The notes beneath the pieces are model-generated. The model was not told the origin of the DNA and ran no database searches. It saw nothing but the letters and a program-made list of their open reading frames with translations. Of a stretch of 64,000 nucleotides of DNA, positions 18,076-25,550 are shown in pieces. The stretch covers positions 62,001 to 126,000 of the forward strand of contig JBJMLO010000021.1 of the NCBI GenBank assembly GCA_045805265.1, written 5' to 3'. Made by a program: the position numbers and the translations under genes. Numbering within the stretch: position 1 is the first letter of the stretch; every line of letters starts with the position of its first letter. Source of the DNA: JBJMLO01 sp045805265 (GTDB taxonomy: Bacteria > Actinomycetota > UBA4738 > JACQTL01).

Positions 18076-20100
18076 CTACAGGAGACTGAGCTGCTCCGAC
18101 GGAGGAACCTCGGGCTTCCCGGTCTCGGAGCGACGCCACCTGGGCATCTGGAGGTCCTTCCGGGGCCGCAGCCCCCCGGCGTCGTCGATCAGCCGTCCGA
18201 CCCGCGCGCCGATGGCCTTCCGGTCCGCGGCCGGACCGTACGCCCTGGTGTACATGCGCTGGTAGCGCGGCACGAGGTCGGGATGGTGATCTTCGAGCCA
18301 GGGCATGAACTCCTCCTTCACGCCCGGGCGGAGGTGCAGCATGATCGGCGAGACGTGGGTCGCGCCGACGTCGATCGCCGCCTCCACCACGGCGCGGAGC
18401 TGCTCGGGCCGGTCGCTGATGCCGGGGAGGATCGGCGCCATCAGGATGCCGCACGGGATCCCCGCGTCGTTCAGCGTGGCCACGGCCTCCAGCCGCCGCC
18501 GGGGGTGCGGCGTGCCGGGCTCGGTCGTCCGCCACACCTCCTCGTCGACCGTGCCGATGCTGAACGCCGTCGCCACGTCGGCCACCTTGGCGGCCTCGAC
18601 CAGCAGGTCGAGGTCCCGCAGGATCAGCGTTCCCTTCGTCAGGATCGAGAACGGGTTCCGGTAGTCGATCAGGGCCCGGATGATCCCCCGCATCAGCCGG
18701 TACCGCCCCTCGGCCCGTTGATACGGATCGGTCCCCGTCCCCATCGCGATGTGCTCGCCCTTCCACGACCGCCCGCCCAGCTGCCGCCGCAGCACCTGTG
18801 GCGCGTTCACCTTGACGACGATCTTCGTCTCGAAGTCCCGCCCGGCATTCATGTCCATGTACGTGTGCGTCGGCCGCGCGAAGCAGTTGTGGCTGACGAC
18901 GCCGTTGGCGATGAAGTCGCCCGTGCCCGTGGTGATGTCGTACATGGGGAGCTCGACACCGAGTGGCTCGATCGCCACAACCCGGAGCGGAGCATTGTTC
19001 TTGATGGCCTGTCCCTCGATGGATCGTTTCCGCGTGATCGCGGGGTCCGTTGTGTGGAAGAAGCGGAGCGCCTGACGCACGCCCCCCAGTAGCCTCACGT
19101 AGCAGAGCCCGTTGCGCCTAGTGGTTTCCTCCACCCGGAAGGCGAAGCCGAACCAGCGCAGACTGTGCACGATCTTTCCAATGATCTCGTCGGAAGTGTT
19201 CGCTATCCGGAGGATGCTGCTCCTGTAGCTACCTTCCGCGTCGAAGATTCCCGCAAGAAAGCCCTTCATCCATTCCTCGGACGGTTCCCGGGGCCACTGG
19301 CAGAGAGACTGGATCGCTTCGACGCGCTCGCGACCGCTGGCTGCGATCGCCGATATGGTCTTCCGGGCACCGATTGCAGCCTGGAACGTGTACTCGCGAG
19401 TAGGGAGTGCGAGTTCGGTGAGGAAGCCCCGCGTTCGCTGGAGCCCCTCCAAGTCGACCAAGGCGAGACGGAACTGGTTGCTCCGGTACACGGTTCCCGT
19501 GTGGCTAAGGTAGGTGCCGCTTCTTACGAGGCCGTCGCCGCGGATCATCCCGCAGAGGTACCCGCGCCGGTACTCATGCCCTTGTCGCGGGCCGGCCGCG
19601 AAGCGGCCCGTTCCCATAAGCTTGTTGTTGACCGTCAGGTGTGCTCGATCGGGCCCACGATCGTTGTTGCTGACGTGTTTCCAGCCGCGATTGCTCAGGA
19701 AGCGATGGTCCCCACTACACACGATCTCCGTCTCGTCCTCCAGCACCAGCCGGAACGCGTGCTGCACCGTGGCCCAGTGAGCGAGCACCTTGGTCCTTGC
19801 GAAATAGTGGTACTTGGGTCCGGCCACCGTCCCGCAGACGTTGTCCCCGGCGGACAGTTCGCCTATGGGTTTCGTACGCCCGTCGGCCATGAGAACGGGT
19901 GTGTCCGCAATCAGGCAATAACTACACGCACGGGTGCATCCGCGATATGGGTTGATCGTCCAGTTGAAGGGCAGGAAGTTGCCGGGGACGCGGTTGATGA
20001 CCGACTTGGCCTCGGTCTCGATGAACTCGATGCCGCGGAACTCGGGCGTGTCGAACGTCCGCCTGGCGACCTCGAAGAGGGGCTCGCGCTCGAGCTGCAT
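18076..20100 (-). CDS. Intein-containing Rv2578c-family radical SAM protein
   Basis: A 674-residue precursor. The frame opens at 20178, but the ATG at 20100 starts the conserved MQLEREPLFEV segment and sits correctly behind a promoter. The extein (about 330 residues after splicing) is a radical SAM protein of the Rv2578c/SplB-like family. Its cluster motif is GCTRAC, then SYC, interrupted before the third cysteine by a 344-residue intein. After splicing the motif would read CTRACSYCFARPTHTY. Later parts include HIAMGTGTDPYQRAEGRYRL and MAPILPGISDRPEQL. Radical SAM enzymes use a 4Fe-4S cluster to cleave S-adenosylmethionine, and the substrate here is unknown. The gene has a LexA-like box in its promoter. 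It follows the RsbW-like gene by 59 nt. Confidence 0.9.
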   Translation of the reverse strand: MQLEREPLFEVARRTFDTPEFRGIEFIETEAKSVINRVPGNFLPFNWTINPYRGCTRACSYCLIADTPVLMADGRTKPIGELSAGDNVCGTVAGPKYHYFARTKVLAHWATVQHAFRLVLEDETEIVCSGDHRFLSNRGWKHVSNNDRGPDRAHLTVNNKLMGTGRFAAGPRQGHEYRRGYLCGMIRGDGLVRSGTYLSHTGTVYRSNQFRLALVDLEGLQRTRGFLTELALPTREYTFQAAIGARKTISAIAASGRERVEAIQSLCQWPREPSEEWMKGFLAGIFDAEGSYRSSILRIANTSDEIIGKIVHSLRWFGFAFRVEETTRRNGLCYVRLLGGVRQALRFFHTTDPAITRKRSIEGQAIKNNAPLRVVAIEPLGVELPMYDITTGTGDFIANGVVSHNCFARPTHTYMDMNAGRDFETKIVVKVNAPQVLRRQLGGRSWKGEHIAMGTGTDPYQRAEGRYRLMRGIIRALIDYRNPFSILTKGTLILRDLDLLVEAAKVADVATAFSIGTVDEEVWRTTEPGTPHPRRRLEAVATLNDAGIPCGILMAPILPGISDRPEQLRAVVEAAIDVGATHVSPIMLHLRPGVKEEFMPWLEDHHPDLVPRYQRMYTRAYGPAADRKAIGARVGRLIDDAGGLRPRKDLQMPRWRRSETGKPEVPPSEQLSLL
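18886..19917 (-). other. Intein with LAGLIDADG homing endonuclease domain
   Basis: A 344-residue intein in frame within the radical SAM gene. It starts at Cys (CLIADTPVLMADGRTKPIGEL, block A) and has a block B-like segment, VCSGDHRFLSNRGW. It ends with ANGVVSHN followed by Cys+1, giving the His-Asn/Cys splice junction. Two dodecapeptide motifs of a LAGLIDADG endonuclease are present, YLCGMIRGDG and FLAGIFDAEG. Each has its acidic residue, so the endonuclease may be active. The insertion point is exactly before the third cluster cysteine, so the enzyme cannot bind its cluster until splicing occurs. Confidence 0.92.
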
Positions 20101-20106
20101 CACCTG

Positions 20107-20136
20107 ATGATAGAACGTACGTTCGACTCGTGGCAA
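20107..20136 (-). promoter_or_regulatory. Promoter of the radical SAM gene with embedded LexA-like box
   Basis: On the minus strand, TTGCCA (20136-20131) and TATCAT (20112-20107) are 18 nt apart. The start codon is 6 nt after the -10, so the message should be leaderless. The spacer holds the perfect palindrome GAACGTACGTTC (20113-20124), which fits the Gram-positive LexA box GAAC-N4-GTTC. LexA bound here would block the promoter until DNA damage. Confidence 0.7.
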
Positions 20137-20159
20137 CCGACTGGGAGAACCGCGGGCGG

Positions 20160-20570
20160 CTAGTCCACCTGCTGGCACTTGCGCAGGCGAACCTGCGTGC
20201 CGGGCTCGCGTGGGGAGCCCTCGTGGATCGTGACCTCGTCCATGACCGCCATCATCAGCAGGATGCCGCGGCCGCTGGGGCCGTCGATCTCGGGCATCGG
20301 GAGGCGCCGGTGGAACACGCCCTCGTCCTGGACGACGACCTCGGCGCAGCCGGCCGCGTGGCGCCAGGAGACCTTCACCATCCGGCTCGAGGAGTGCAGG
20401 ACCGCGTTGACACAGGCCTCCGACACGGCGAGGAGGAGGTCGTCGGTCACCTCCTCGGACAGCTTCGCGCCCTCGGACTGGGCCCGGACGAACTGTCGGA
20501 CCTGGTAGAGCGAGGAGGGGTGAGCCCGGAACGAACGGACGACCGGCGTGGCGGCCTCCAGCATCGCCAT
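20160..20570 (-). CDS. RsbW-like anti-sigma factor / serine kinase
   Basis: A 136-residue HATPase_c_2 protein of the RsbW type. The N-box SEACVNAVLHS has the metal-binding Asn55. VVVQDEGVF is the G1-like box, and SGRGILLMMAVMDEV is the G2 region. Such proteins bind a sigma-B/sigma-F-type factor and phosphorylate an anti-sigma antagonist. No sigma factor or antagonist gene lies beside it. The gene stands behind a sigma-B/F-type promoter (GTTT-16-GGGTAC) and a strong 5' hairpin, which fits feedback control by the sigma factor it restrains. Two nearby ATGs (20570 and 20564) could start it. Confidence 0.85.
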   Translation of the reverse strand: MAMLEAATPVVRSFRAHPSSLYQVRQFVRAQSEGAKLSEEVTDDLLLAVSEACVNAVLHSSSRMVKVSWRHAAGCAEVVVQDEGVFHRRLPMPEIDGPSGRGILLMMAVMDEVTIHEGSPREPGTQVRLRKCQQVD

Positions 20571-20611
20571 GAGCGGACCCCGTGCCCTCCCTGGGAGTGA
20601 CCTCCCGACGT

Positions 20612-20635
20612 GGCTCTCCGCCCGAGCGGAGAGCC
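20612..20635 (-). promoter_or_regulatory. 5' leader hairpin of the RsbW-like gene
   Basis: GGCTCTCCGC and GCGGAGAGCC form a perfect 10-bp stem with a CCGA loop, 41 nt before the ATG. If the sigma-B-like promoter is used, transcription starts near 20634, so the hairpin is the very 5' end of the message. It could stabilise the transcript. A terminator role is less likely because both neighbouring genes start away from it. Confidence 0.5.
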
Positions 20636-20640
20636 TGTTG

Positions 20641-20666
20641 GTACCCCTGGCGAGATGTCGCGAAAC
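20641..20666 (-). promoter_or_regulatory. Sigma-B/sigma-F-type promoter for the RsbW-like gene
   Basis: On the minus strand, GTTT (20666-20663), a 16-nt spacer and GGGTAC (20646-20641) match the actinobacterial sigma-B/sigma-F consensus GTTT-N15-17-GGGTAT at nine of ten bases. Confidence 0.6.
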
Positions 20667-20703
20667 GACACCCTAACGCGTATTCGTAGCACCCTGGCAG
20701 TCA

Positions 20704-20729
20704 GTTTGCAGCGATCGGCGGCCGGGAAG
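20704..20729 (+). promoter_or_regulatory. Weak divergent sigma-B-like promoter for the small membrane protein genes
   Basis: GTTT (20704-20707), a 16-nt spacer and GGGAAG (20724-20729) resemble GTTT-GGGTAT with two mismatches in the -10. It lies about 57 nt before the GPGG gene and mirrors the promoter on the other strand. Confidence 0.35.
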
Positions 20730-20785
20730 GAGTGGTGGTGAAACGAAACCCCAACGCGACTGCCCCAGAAGGAGGTGCACGTCGA

Positions 20786-20956
20786 ATGCTCGGATTGTTG
20801 GCCGCTGGCGGAGCAGTGTCGCTCCTCTGGATCATTGCCGTCGTGCTCGTCATCGCCGGGATCGTCGCACTCGTCCGGGGGAGCGTCCTGGGCGGCATCG
20901 CCCTCATCGTCATCGGTCTCCTCATCGGGCCCGGCGGCGTGAGCATCTTCAGCTGA
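20786..20956 (+). CDS. GPGG-motif small membrane protein (56 aa)
   Basis: The ATG at 20786 follows AAGGAGGT at about 10 nt and opens a 56-codon frame. An in-frame upstream start at 20732 has no ribosome site. The product has two hydrophobic helices separated by LVRGSVLGG and ends in IGPGGVSIFS. This is the pattern of the actinobacterial GPGG-motif small membrane proteins. Their function is unknown to me. It stands between two RsbW-type ATPase-fold genes and may share stress control with them. Confidence 0.8.
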   Translation: MLGLLAAGGAVSLLWIIAVVLVIAGIVALVRGSVLGGIALIVIGLLIGPGGVSIFS

Positions 20957-20975
20957 CGAAACCGAAGGAGTGGCC

Positions 20976-21143
20976 ATGACGCACTACGACCCTCCGCACA
21001 CGCACGAGCCCTACGAGGCCCCGCCGAACCAGGGCTCGGGGCTGACGGGGTACGCGATCGCGAAGTACGGGTTCATCCTGCTGATCGTGATCGCGATCCT
21101 GTGGTTCCTGGCGCAGGTGGTCATCCCGGCGTTCACCAGCTGA
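20976..21143 (+). CDS. 55-residue single-pass membrane protein
   Basis: The ATG at 20976 has GAAGGAG at about 6 nt and lies 19 nt after the GPGG gene, so the two are probably one operon. The protein has a His/Pro-rich N-terminus (MTHYDPPHTHEPYEAPP) and one helix (YGFILLIVIAILWFLAQVVI). The His-rich tail might bind metal, but that is only a guess. No family was recognised. Confidence 0.65.
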   Translation: MTHYDPPHTHEPYEAPPNQGSGLTGYAIAKYGFILLIVIAILWFLAQVVIPAFTS

Positions 21144-21231
21144 GGCCACCGACTCGGAATCGCCACCCGCGCGGCGGTGTCCTTCGGGGCGCCGCCGCTC
21201 GGCGTCTGCGGATCCGTCGTTCGATTGACGG

Positions 21232-21648
21232 GTGGTCCCCGTGGGGATGCTTCCTGGGGCGATGCGCGCCGCGGTGACGCTCGACGTGAGTCTGGAGGCC
21301 CCGTACCGGGCCCGGCGGTGGCTCGCGGAGCTCCAGATGCCGCTCGGGACCGATCGGGCCGACGTCGTGGAGCTGCTCGTCGCCGAGCTGGTGACGGCCT
21401 CGGTGAAGCACGGGATGCGCGACGGGCGACGCGGCATCGACATCGCCCTTTCCGCGGAGCAGGGCGTGGTCAGGATCGAGGTCTCCGATCCCGCTCGCCG
21501 GAGCGTCCCGGACGTGCCCGACGTCCCGGACGAGGAGACCGGATTCGGCTTCTACCTCGTGGACAAGCTCGCCGACCGGTGGGGGGTGAGGGGCGGACCC
21601 GATCCCGGCCTGTGGTTCGAGCTGGACGTCTACTCCCTCGGCGGTTGA
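21232..21648 (+). CDS. HATPase_c_2-type protein with degenerate N-box
   Basis: Up to 138 residues, with GTG at 21232 or an ATG at 21247 or 21262 as start (none has a clear ribosome site). The fold of an RsbW-like ATPase is visible: VAELVTASVKHG, then VVRIEVSDPA, then GFGFYLVDKLADRWGV. The usual ELVTNAVRH asparagine is replaced (Ala56 from the GTG), so Mg-ATP binding is probably lost or weakened. It could be a non-catalytic binding partner of a sigma factor or antagonist. It shares the cluster with the intact RsbW-like gene at 20160-20570. Confidence 0.75.
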   Translation: MVPVGMLPGAMRAAVTLDVSLEAPYRARRWLAELQMPLGTDRADVVELLVAELVTASVKHGMRDGRRGIDIALSAEQGVVRIEVSDPARRSVPDVPDVPDEETGFGFYLVDKLADRWGVRGGPDPGLWFELDVYSLGG

Positions 21649-21664
21649 GGACCGACGGCCCGGC

Positions 21665-22081
21665 CTAGGACGGGCGGAATTCCTCCGTTCCCGAGCGGCC
21701 CTCGGTCTTCCGGTCGGGGCCGAAACGCCAATCGAAGTACAGCCACAGCGTGCGCGAGTACCGGAAGACGAGCGGGATCAGTGGAAGCGTCAACGCGGCC
21801 GTCGCGAGGATCAGGACCTCCGCCGCCAGCAGTGTCCTCGAGCTGAACAGCCACATCAGCCCGAAGAGGCCGAAGACGAGCGGGAGCGTGATCAGCGTGC
21901 TGGCATACATCGCGCCCGTGAAGTACCCGGCCTCCCGCTCGAACCGGAACCCGCACTGGGGGCAGCGTTCCCACATGTCCATCAGGCCGCGGAACAGCTT
22001 GCCCTGCAAGCATCTCGGGCACCGCATGCGAAGCATGCCCCCCAGCCGCGTGCGCCGCTTCCGGTGGCCGTTGCCGTCCAC
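21665..22081 (-). CDS. DUF983 family zinc-ribbon membrane protein
   Basis: A 138-residue protein. The frame is open to 22405, but the GTG at 22081 begins the family domain. It has a CPRC...CPQC zinc ribbon in RCPRCLQGKLFRGLMDMWERCPQCGF, followed by two membrane helices and WLYFDWRFGPDR. DUF983 proteins are small membrane proteins of unknown function, sometimes linked to cytochrome oxidase assembly. It is divergent from arsR, with about 100 nt between them. Confidence 0.8.
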   Translation of the reverse strand: MDGNGHRKRRTRLGGMLRMRCPRCLQGKLFRGLMDMWERCPQCGFRFEREAGYFTGAMYASTLITLPLVFGLFGLMWLFSSRTLLAAEVLILATAALTLPLIPLVFRYSRTLWLYFDWRFGPDRKTEGRSGTEEFRPS

Positions 22082-22144
22082 GCTGCCAGCGTAGCCGCGA
22101 TGCCGGGCCCGCGCCTCGAGCTCGTCGGCGGGCCCGAAGAGGGA

Positions 22145-22174
22145 TTGACAAACATCGATGCCTGGCCGTACCAT
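22145..22174 (+). promoter_or_regulatory. arsR-arsM promoter and possible ArsR operator
   Basis: TTGACA (22145-22150) and TACCAT (22169-22174) are 18 nt apart. Transcription would start near 22181, 4 nt before the ATG at 22185, so the message is nearly leaderless. The spacer contains the palindrome CATCGATG (22153-22160), and CATC-GAGA-GATG covers the start. Both could be ArsR binding sites. Confidence 0.65.
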
Positions 22175-22184
22175 CCATCGAGAG

Positions 22185-22541
22185 ATGTCGATGAAGACGA
22201 GCGCCGAGCGGAACCCGGCCCCCGTGGCGTGCTGCACCCCGGTGGCCGCGCCGAGGATCACCGACGACGAGGCCGGGAACCTGGCGAGGGTCTTCCGGGC
22301 CCTCGGCGATCCCCACCGGGTGCGGATCGTGAGCCTGCTGGCGAACAGCCCCGAGCCGGTCTGCGTGTGCGACGTGACCGAGGTGCTGGGTCTGTCCCAG
22401 GGCACGACCAGCTTCCATCTGAAGAAGCTGACCGACGCGGGATTCCTGCGCCGTGAGCAGCTGGGCGTGTGGGCCTATTACTCGCTGGCGCCGGACGCCC
22501 TGCGCGGGGTGGCCCGGGCGCTGGAGGAGGGATCGCGGTGA
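22185..22541 (+). CDS. arsR: ArsR-family arsenic-responsive repressor
   Basis: A 118-residue winged-helix repressor. ATG at 22185 is chosen over the ATG at 22158, which lies inside the promoter spacer. It has the arsenite-sensing PVCVCD motif (Cys60 and Cys62) in the alpha-3 helix, plus a Cys16-Cys17 pair near the N-terminus. The recognition helix is LSQGTTSFHLKKL. It should repress its own operon until As(III) binds. It overlaps arsM by GTGA, so the two are translationally coupled. Confidence 0.9.
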   Translation: MSMKTSAERNPAPVACCTPVAAPRITDDEAGNLARVFRALGDPHRVRIVSLLANSPEPVCVCDVTEVLGLSQGTTSFHLKKLTDAGFLRREQLGVWAYYSLAPDALRGVARALEEGSR

Positions 22542-23347
22542 GCGACGTGCGGGAAGAGGTGAGGCAGCGCTACGCGGACGCGGCCAGATCCGTCGATGCT
22601 GGCGCCGAAGGCGGCTGCGGGTGCGGCGATTCGGGCTGCGGGGCCGAGGGCGGGTTCGGGGCGGCGCTCTACGACGCGGTCGATGCCCGGGAGCTCCCCG
22701 ACTCGGCCGTGCTGGCCAGCCTGGGGTGCGGCAACCCGATGGCGGTGGCCGAGCTGGGGGAGGGGGAGACCGTCCTCGACCTCGGCTCGGGTGGGGGCAT
22801 CGACGTGCTGCTGTCGGCGAAGCGGGTCGGGCCGACCGGTCGGGTGTACGGGCTCGACATGACGGAGGAGATGCTCGCCCTGGCCCGGCGGAACGTCCAA
22901 GAGGCCGGTGCGAGGAACGTCGAGCTGCTGAAGGGCTACATCGAGGACATCCCGCTCCCGGCGGACACCGTCGACGTGATCATCTCGAACTGCGTGATCA
23001 ATCTCTCCGTCGACAAGCCCCGCGTGTTCCGGGAGATGCACCGGGTCCTCCGCCACGGCGGCCGCGTGGGGATCACCGACGTCGTGGCGTCGAACGAGCT
23101 CATGCCGGAGCAGCGGGCGGAACGTGGCTCCTACGTCGGCTGCGTCGCCGGCGCCCTGTCATTCGAGGAGTACGAGCGCGGCCTGGCCGAGGCCGGCTTC
23201 CGCGACGTCTCGGTCACCTCGTCCCACGAGGTCGCCGACGGGATATTCTCGGCCATCGTCCGTGCCACCAAGGGCACGGCCCATGCGCCGGCCCCCGGGC
23301 TCCGCGAGCTCCCGGTGCTTCGCTCCACGGAGACCGCCTGCTGCTGA
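22538..23347 (+). CDS. arsM: Arsenite S-adenosylmethionine methyltransferase
   Basis: A 269-residue ArsM. The GTG overlaps the arsR stop and has GGAGGAGGG upstream. It has SAM motif I VLDLGSGGGID and the three conserved arsenic-binding cysteines: Cys64 (LGCGNP), Cys152 (SNCVINL) and Cys202 (YVGCVAGAL). The N-terminus has additional Cys27, Cys29 and Cys34, and the C-terminus ends in a Cys-Cys pair. It turns As(III) into methylated, volatile or less toxic forms in the cytoplasm. No arsenite pump or reductase is present in the window. Confidence 0.95.
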   Translation: MSDVREEVRQRYADAARSVDAGAEGGCGCGDSGCGAEGGFGAALYDAVDARELPDSAVLASLGCGNPMAVAELGEGETVLDLGSGGGIDVLLSAKRVGPTGRVYGLDMTEEMLALARRNVQEAGARNVELLKGYIEDIPLPADTVDVIISNCVINLSVDKPRVFREMHRVLRHGGRVGITDVVASNELMPEQRAERGSYVGCVAGALSFEEYERGLAEAGFRDVSVTSSHEVADGIFSAIVRATKGTAHAPAPGLRELPVLRSTETACC

Positions 23348-23471
23348 ACCCCCCGAACCACGAGCTCGACGGGTGACGGCGACCACTTGCCACTCGTCGG
23401 GACTCCCTTCGGGAGATGGGGTCCCCGGTCCGCGAACGGGCCAGGGACGAGCGGCCTATCATCCCGGCGCG

Positions 23472-24467
23472 ATGAGGCTGGAGATGATGTCCGCGGAGGA
23501 CGTCGAGCTCCGGATCCAGGCCGAGACCGACCCGCGGATGATGGCCGAGCTGGGCGGCCCCCGGCCGAGGGAGGACATCGAGCGCGCCCACGCGAAGTCG
23601 CTCGTCATGGCCGCGGAGGGGAGGTGCTGGCCGCTCAAGGTGATCCCGGACGGGTCCACGTCACCCGCCGGTACCGTCATGATCTGGGAGACGACGCACG
23701 AGGGCGAGACCATCTACGAGATCGGATGGACGATCCTGCCCGAGTTCCAGAACAAAGGGATCGCCACCCAGGCCGTGCGCGAGATCCTGGAGAAGGCCAG
23801 GGCGGAGCGGAAGTTCGGACAGATCCACGCTTTTCCCGGGATCACGAACGGCCCGTCCAACCGGATCTGCGAGAAGAACGGCTTCACGAACCTCGGAGTT
23901 CACGAGGTCGAATTCGCGGGGCACACCATCCGGTCCAACCTCTGGCGGATCGACCTGAGGGCCGGCCTCGAGGACCCCCACCTCGAGCATGCGCGGGTCG
24001 CGCCAATTCGCGAGGCCGTGACTGTTCGGGGTGCGTCCGAGCGCGTCTTCGACCTCTTCACCGAGCGCATGGGTACCTGGTGGCCGATCGACGCGTACTC
24101 GCGGGTGGTGAACGAATTCGCGGACGAGGGTGTCGAGGTCACGCGTCTGGAGTTCCAGGCCCGCCTGGCCGGCTCGATCCTCGAGCACCTGTCGGACGGC
24201 CGGGTCCTTCCCTGGGCCGAGGTCGTCACGTGGGATCCCCCGCGCAGCGTCGTGATGGCCTGGCGACCGCACTCCTTGCCCGAACCGCCCACGGAGGTCG
24301 AGGCGACCTTCACCGCGAGCGAGGGCGGCACGCTCGTCGAGGTCGAGCACCGGGGATGGGAGGCGGTATCCGAAGGGTTCCGCGAGGCGCTCTACGAGAT
24401 CTACGCCCGCGGGTGGGTCACGACGCTCGGGTGCTTCGCCGCGGCCGCCGAGCGGGATCTCGGGTAG
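23472..24467 (+). CDS. GNAT acetyltransferase fused to an SRPBCC (AHSA1-like) domain
   Basis: A single uninterrupted frame of 331 residues. Residues 1-165 are a GNAT acetyltransferase (YEIGWTILPEFQNKGIATQAVREIL, with the acetyl-CoA loop NKGIAT). Residues 175-331 are an SRPBCC/AHSA1-type ligand-binding domain (VTVRGASERVFDLFTERMGTWWPID). A TATCAT hexamer 9 nt before the ATG and the absence of a ribosome site suggest a leaderless message. Both domains are usually separate proteins, so the fusion is unusual. Substrates are unknown. Confidence 0.85.
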   Translation: MRLEMMSAEDVELRIQAETDPRMMAELGGPRPREDIERAHAKSLVMAAEGRCWPLKVIPDGSTSPAGTVMIWETTHEGETIYEIGWTILPEFQNKGIATQAVREILEKARAERKFGQIHAFPGITNGPSNRICEKNGFTNLGVHEVEFAGHTIRSNLWRIDLRAGLEDPHLEHARVAPIREAVTVRGASERVFDLFTERMGTWWPIDAYSRVVNEFADEGVEVTRLEFQARLAGSILEHLSDGRVLPWAEVVTWDPPRSVVMAWRPHSLPEPPTEVEATFTASEGGTLVEVEHRGWEAVSEGFREALYEIYARGWVTTLGCFAAAAERDLG

Positions 24468-24658
24468 CTCTCGCCGGAGGGCTCCACGCGCTCGGTCCAA
24501 CTCCCGTATCCCACCCCCGGGCCGTCGAACGACGCACGGGTAGCTTCGATTCCCGGCACTCGTCATTCACCGACGACAGCGGCGACTCGCGCGGGTCAGC
24601 GGATCGAAGGGGAGGGACGATGCACCGGTACCGGAGGGCTCGTGGGGCTCTGGCCCGA

Positions 24659-25456
24659 CTACGAGCCGTCGAGGAAGGGAATGACCGCCGCGGAGAGCGA
24701 CGGGGCGACGTTGATGTCGTAGTGGGTCACGCCGGGCAACATCGCCAGCCGGTGGTGGGTCATCCCGGAGCGGTCCCAGCCGGCGTCGTGCTGACCGCCG
24801 CCGAGCAGGCGGAAGAACTCGACAGCATGGGACGGCGGCATCCCGTCCGCGTCGCCGGTCACGAGCATGACCGGCATCGGCAGGCCCGGAATCTCCGTCG
24901 ACCAGTCGTAGTCGATGTGCAGGAGCTCGGCGACCTGGGTCACGAGGACCGGCCAATCCTCCACCCGGGGAGCGATCTGCCGGTACGCCTCGTACATCGG
25001 GGTCTGCATCAGCGGGGCGGCGGTCTCCGGGCCCATCGCGTCCATGCCCGCGGTCATCTCCGGGTACCACCCCTGCCGCTTGAACACGGTGGAGACGAGG
25101 ACGAGCCGCTCGACGACGTCCGGGTGCTGGATGGCCGTCCGCAACCCGACTCCACCGCCGAGTGAGAACCCCATGATCGCGGCGCGCTCGAGTCCGAGGC
25201 TGTGGATCAGGGCCTCGATGTCGTCGGCCATGGTCTCGAAGCGCATCGGCCGGTCGGCGGCCGGGGAGCGCCCGTGCGACTGGAGGTCGACGCCGATGAC
25301 CCTACGTCCGGCGGCGAGGAGCTCCACGTTGGGGCCGAACATCTCGACCGACCCGAAACCTCCGTGCAGCAGGACGAGCGGCTCGCCGTCGCCCACGACG
25401 CGGTAGCCCAGCTCGACTCCGTTGACCGCGGCAACAGCCGAGGTGTCCGTTGGCAT
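24659..25456 (-). CDS. Alpha/beta hydrolase
   Basis: A 265-residue hydrolase. The ATG at 25456 is chosen over the GTG at 25462 because GAGGAGG sits 8 nt from the ATG. The nucleophile elbow is GFSLGG, the acid residue is in GDADGM and the histidine in GVTHYDI. The oxyanion region is LLHGGFG. It may be an esterase or a lactone or epoxide hydrolase. It converges on the GNAT-SRPBCC gene, with 191 nt between them. Confidence 0.88.
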   Translation of the reverse strand: MPTDTSAVAAVNGVELGYRVVGDGEPLVLLHGGFGSVEMFGPNVELLAAGRRVIGVDLQSHGRSPAADRPMRFETMADDIEALIHSLGLERAAIMGFSLGGGVGLRTAIQHPDVVERLVLVSTVFKRQGWYPEMTAGMDAMGPETAAPLMQTPMYEAYRQIAPRVEDWPVLVTQVAELLHIDYDWSTEIPGLPMPVMLVTGDADGMPPSHAVEFFRLLGGGQHDAGWDRSGMTHHRLAMLPGVTHYDINVAPSLSAAVIPFLDGS

Positions 25457-25550
25457 CCTCACATCCTCCTCTTCAGGTGACGATATAAGGACCAGCCAAA
25501 GGCTGCGGATTCACCGCAACGGCTGCCTCGACCCCTGCCACCCGGTCGAC

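Noticed and set aside
22158..22184. ATG at 22158 as the arsR start
   Set aside because: It lies between the -35 and -10 hexamers of the promoter.
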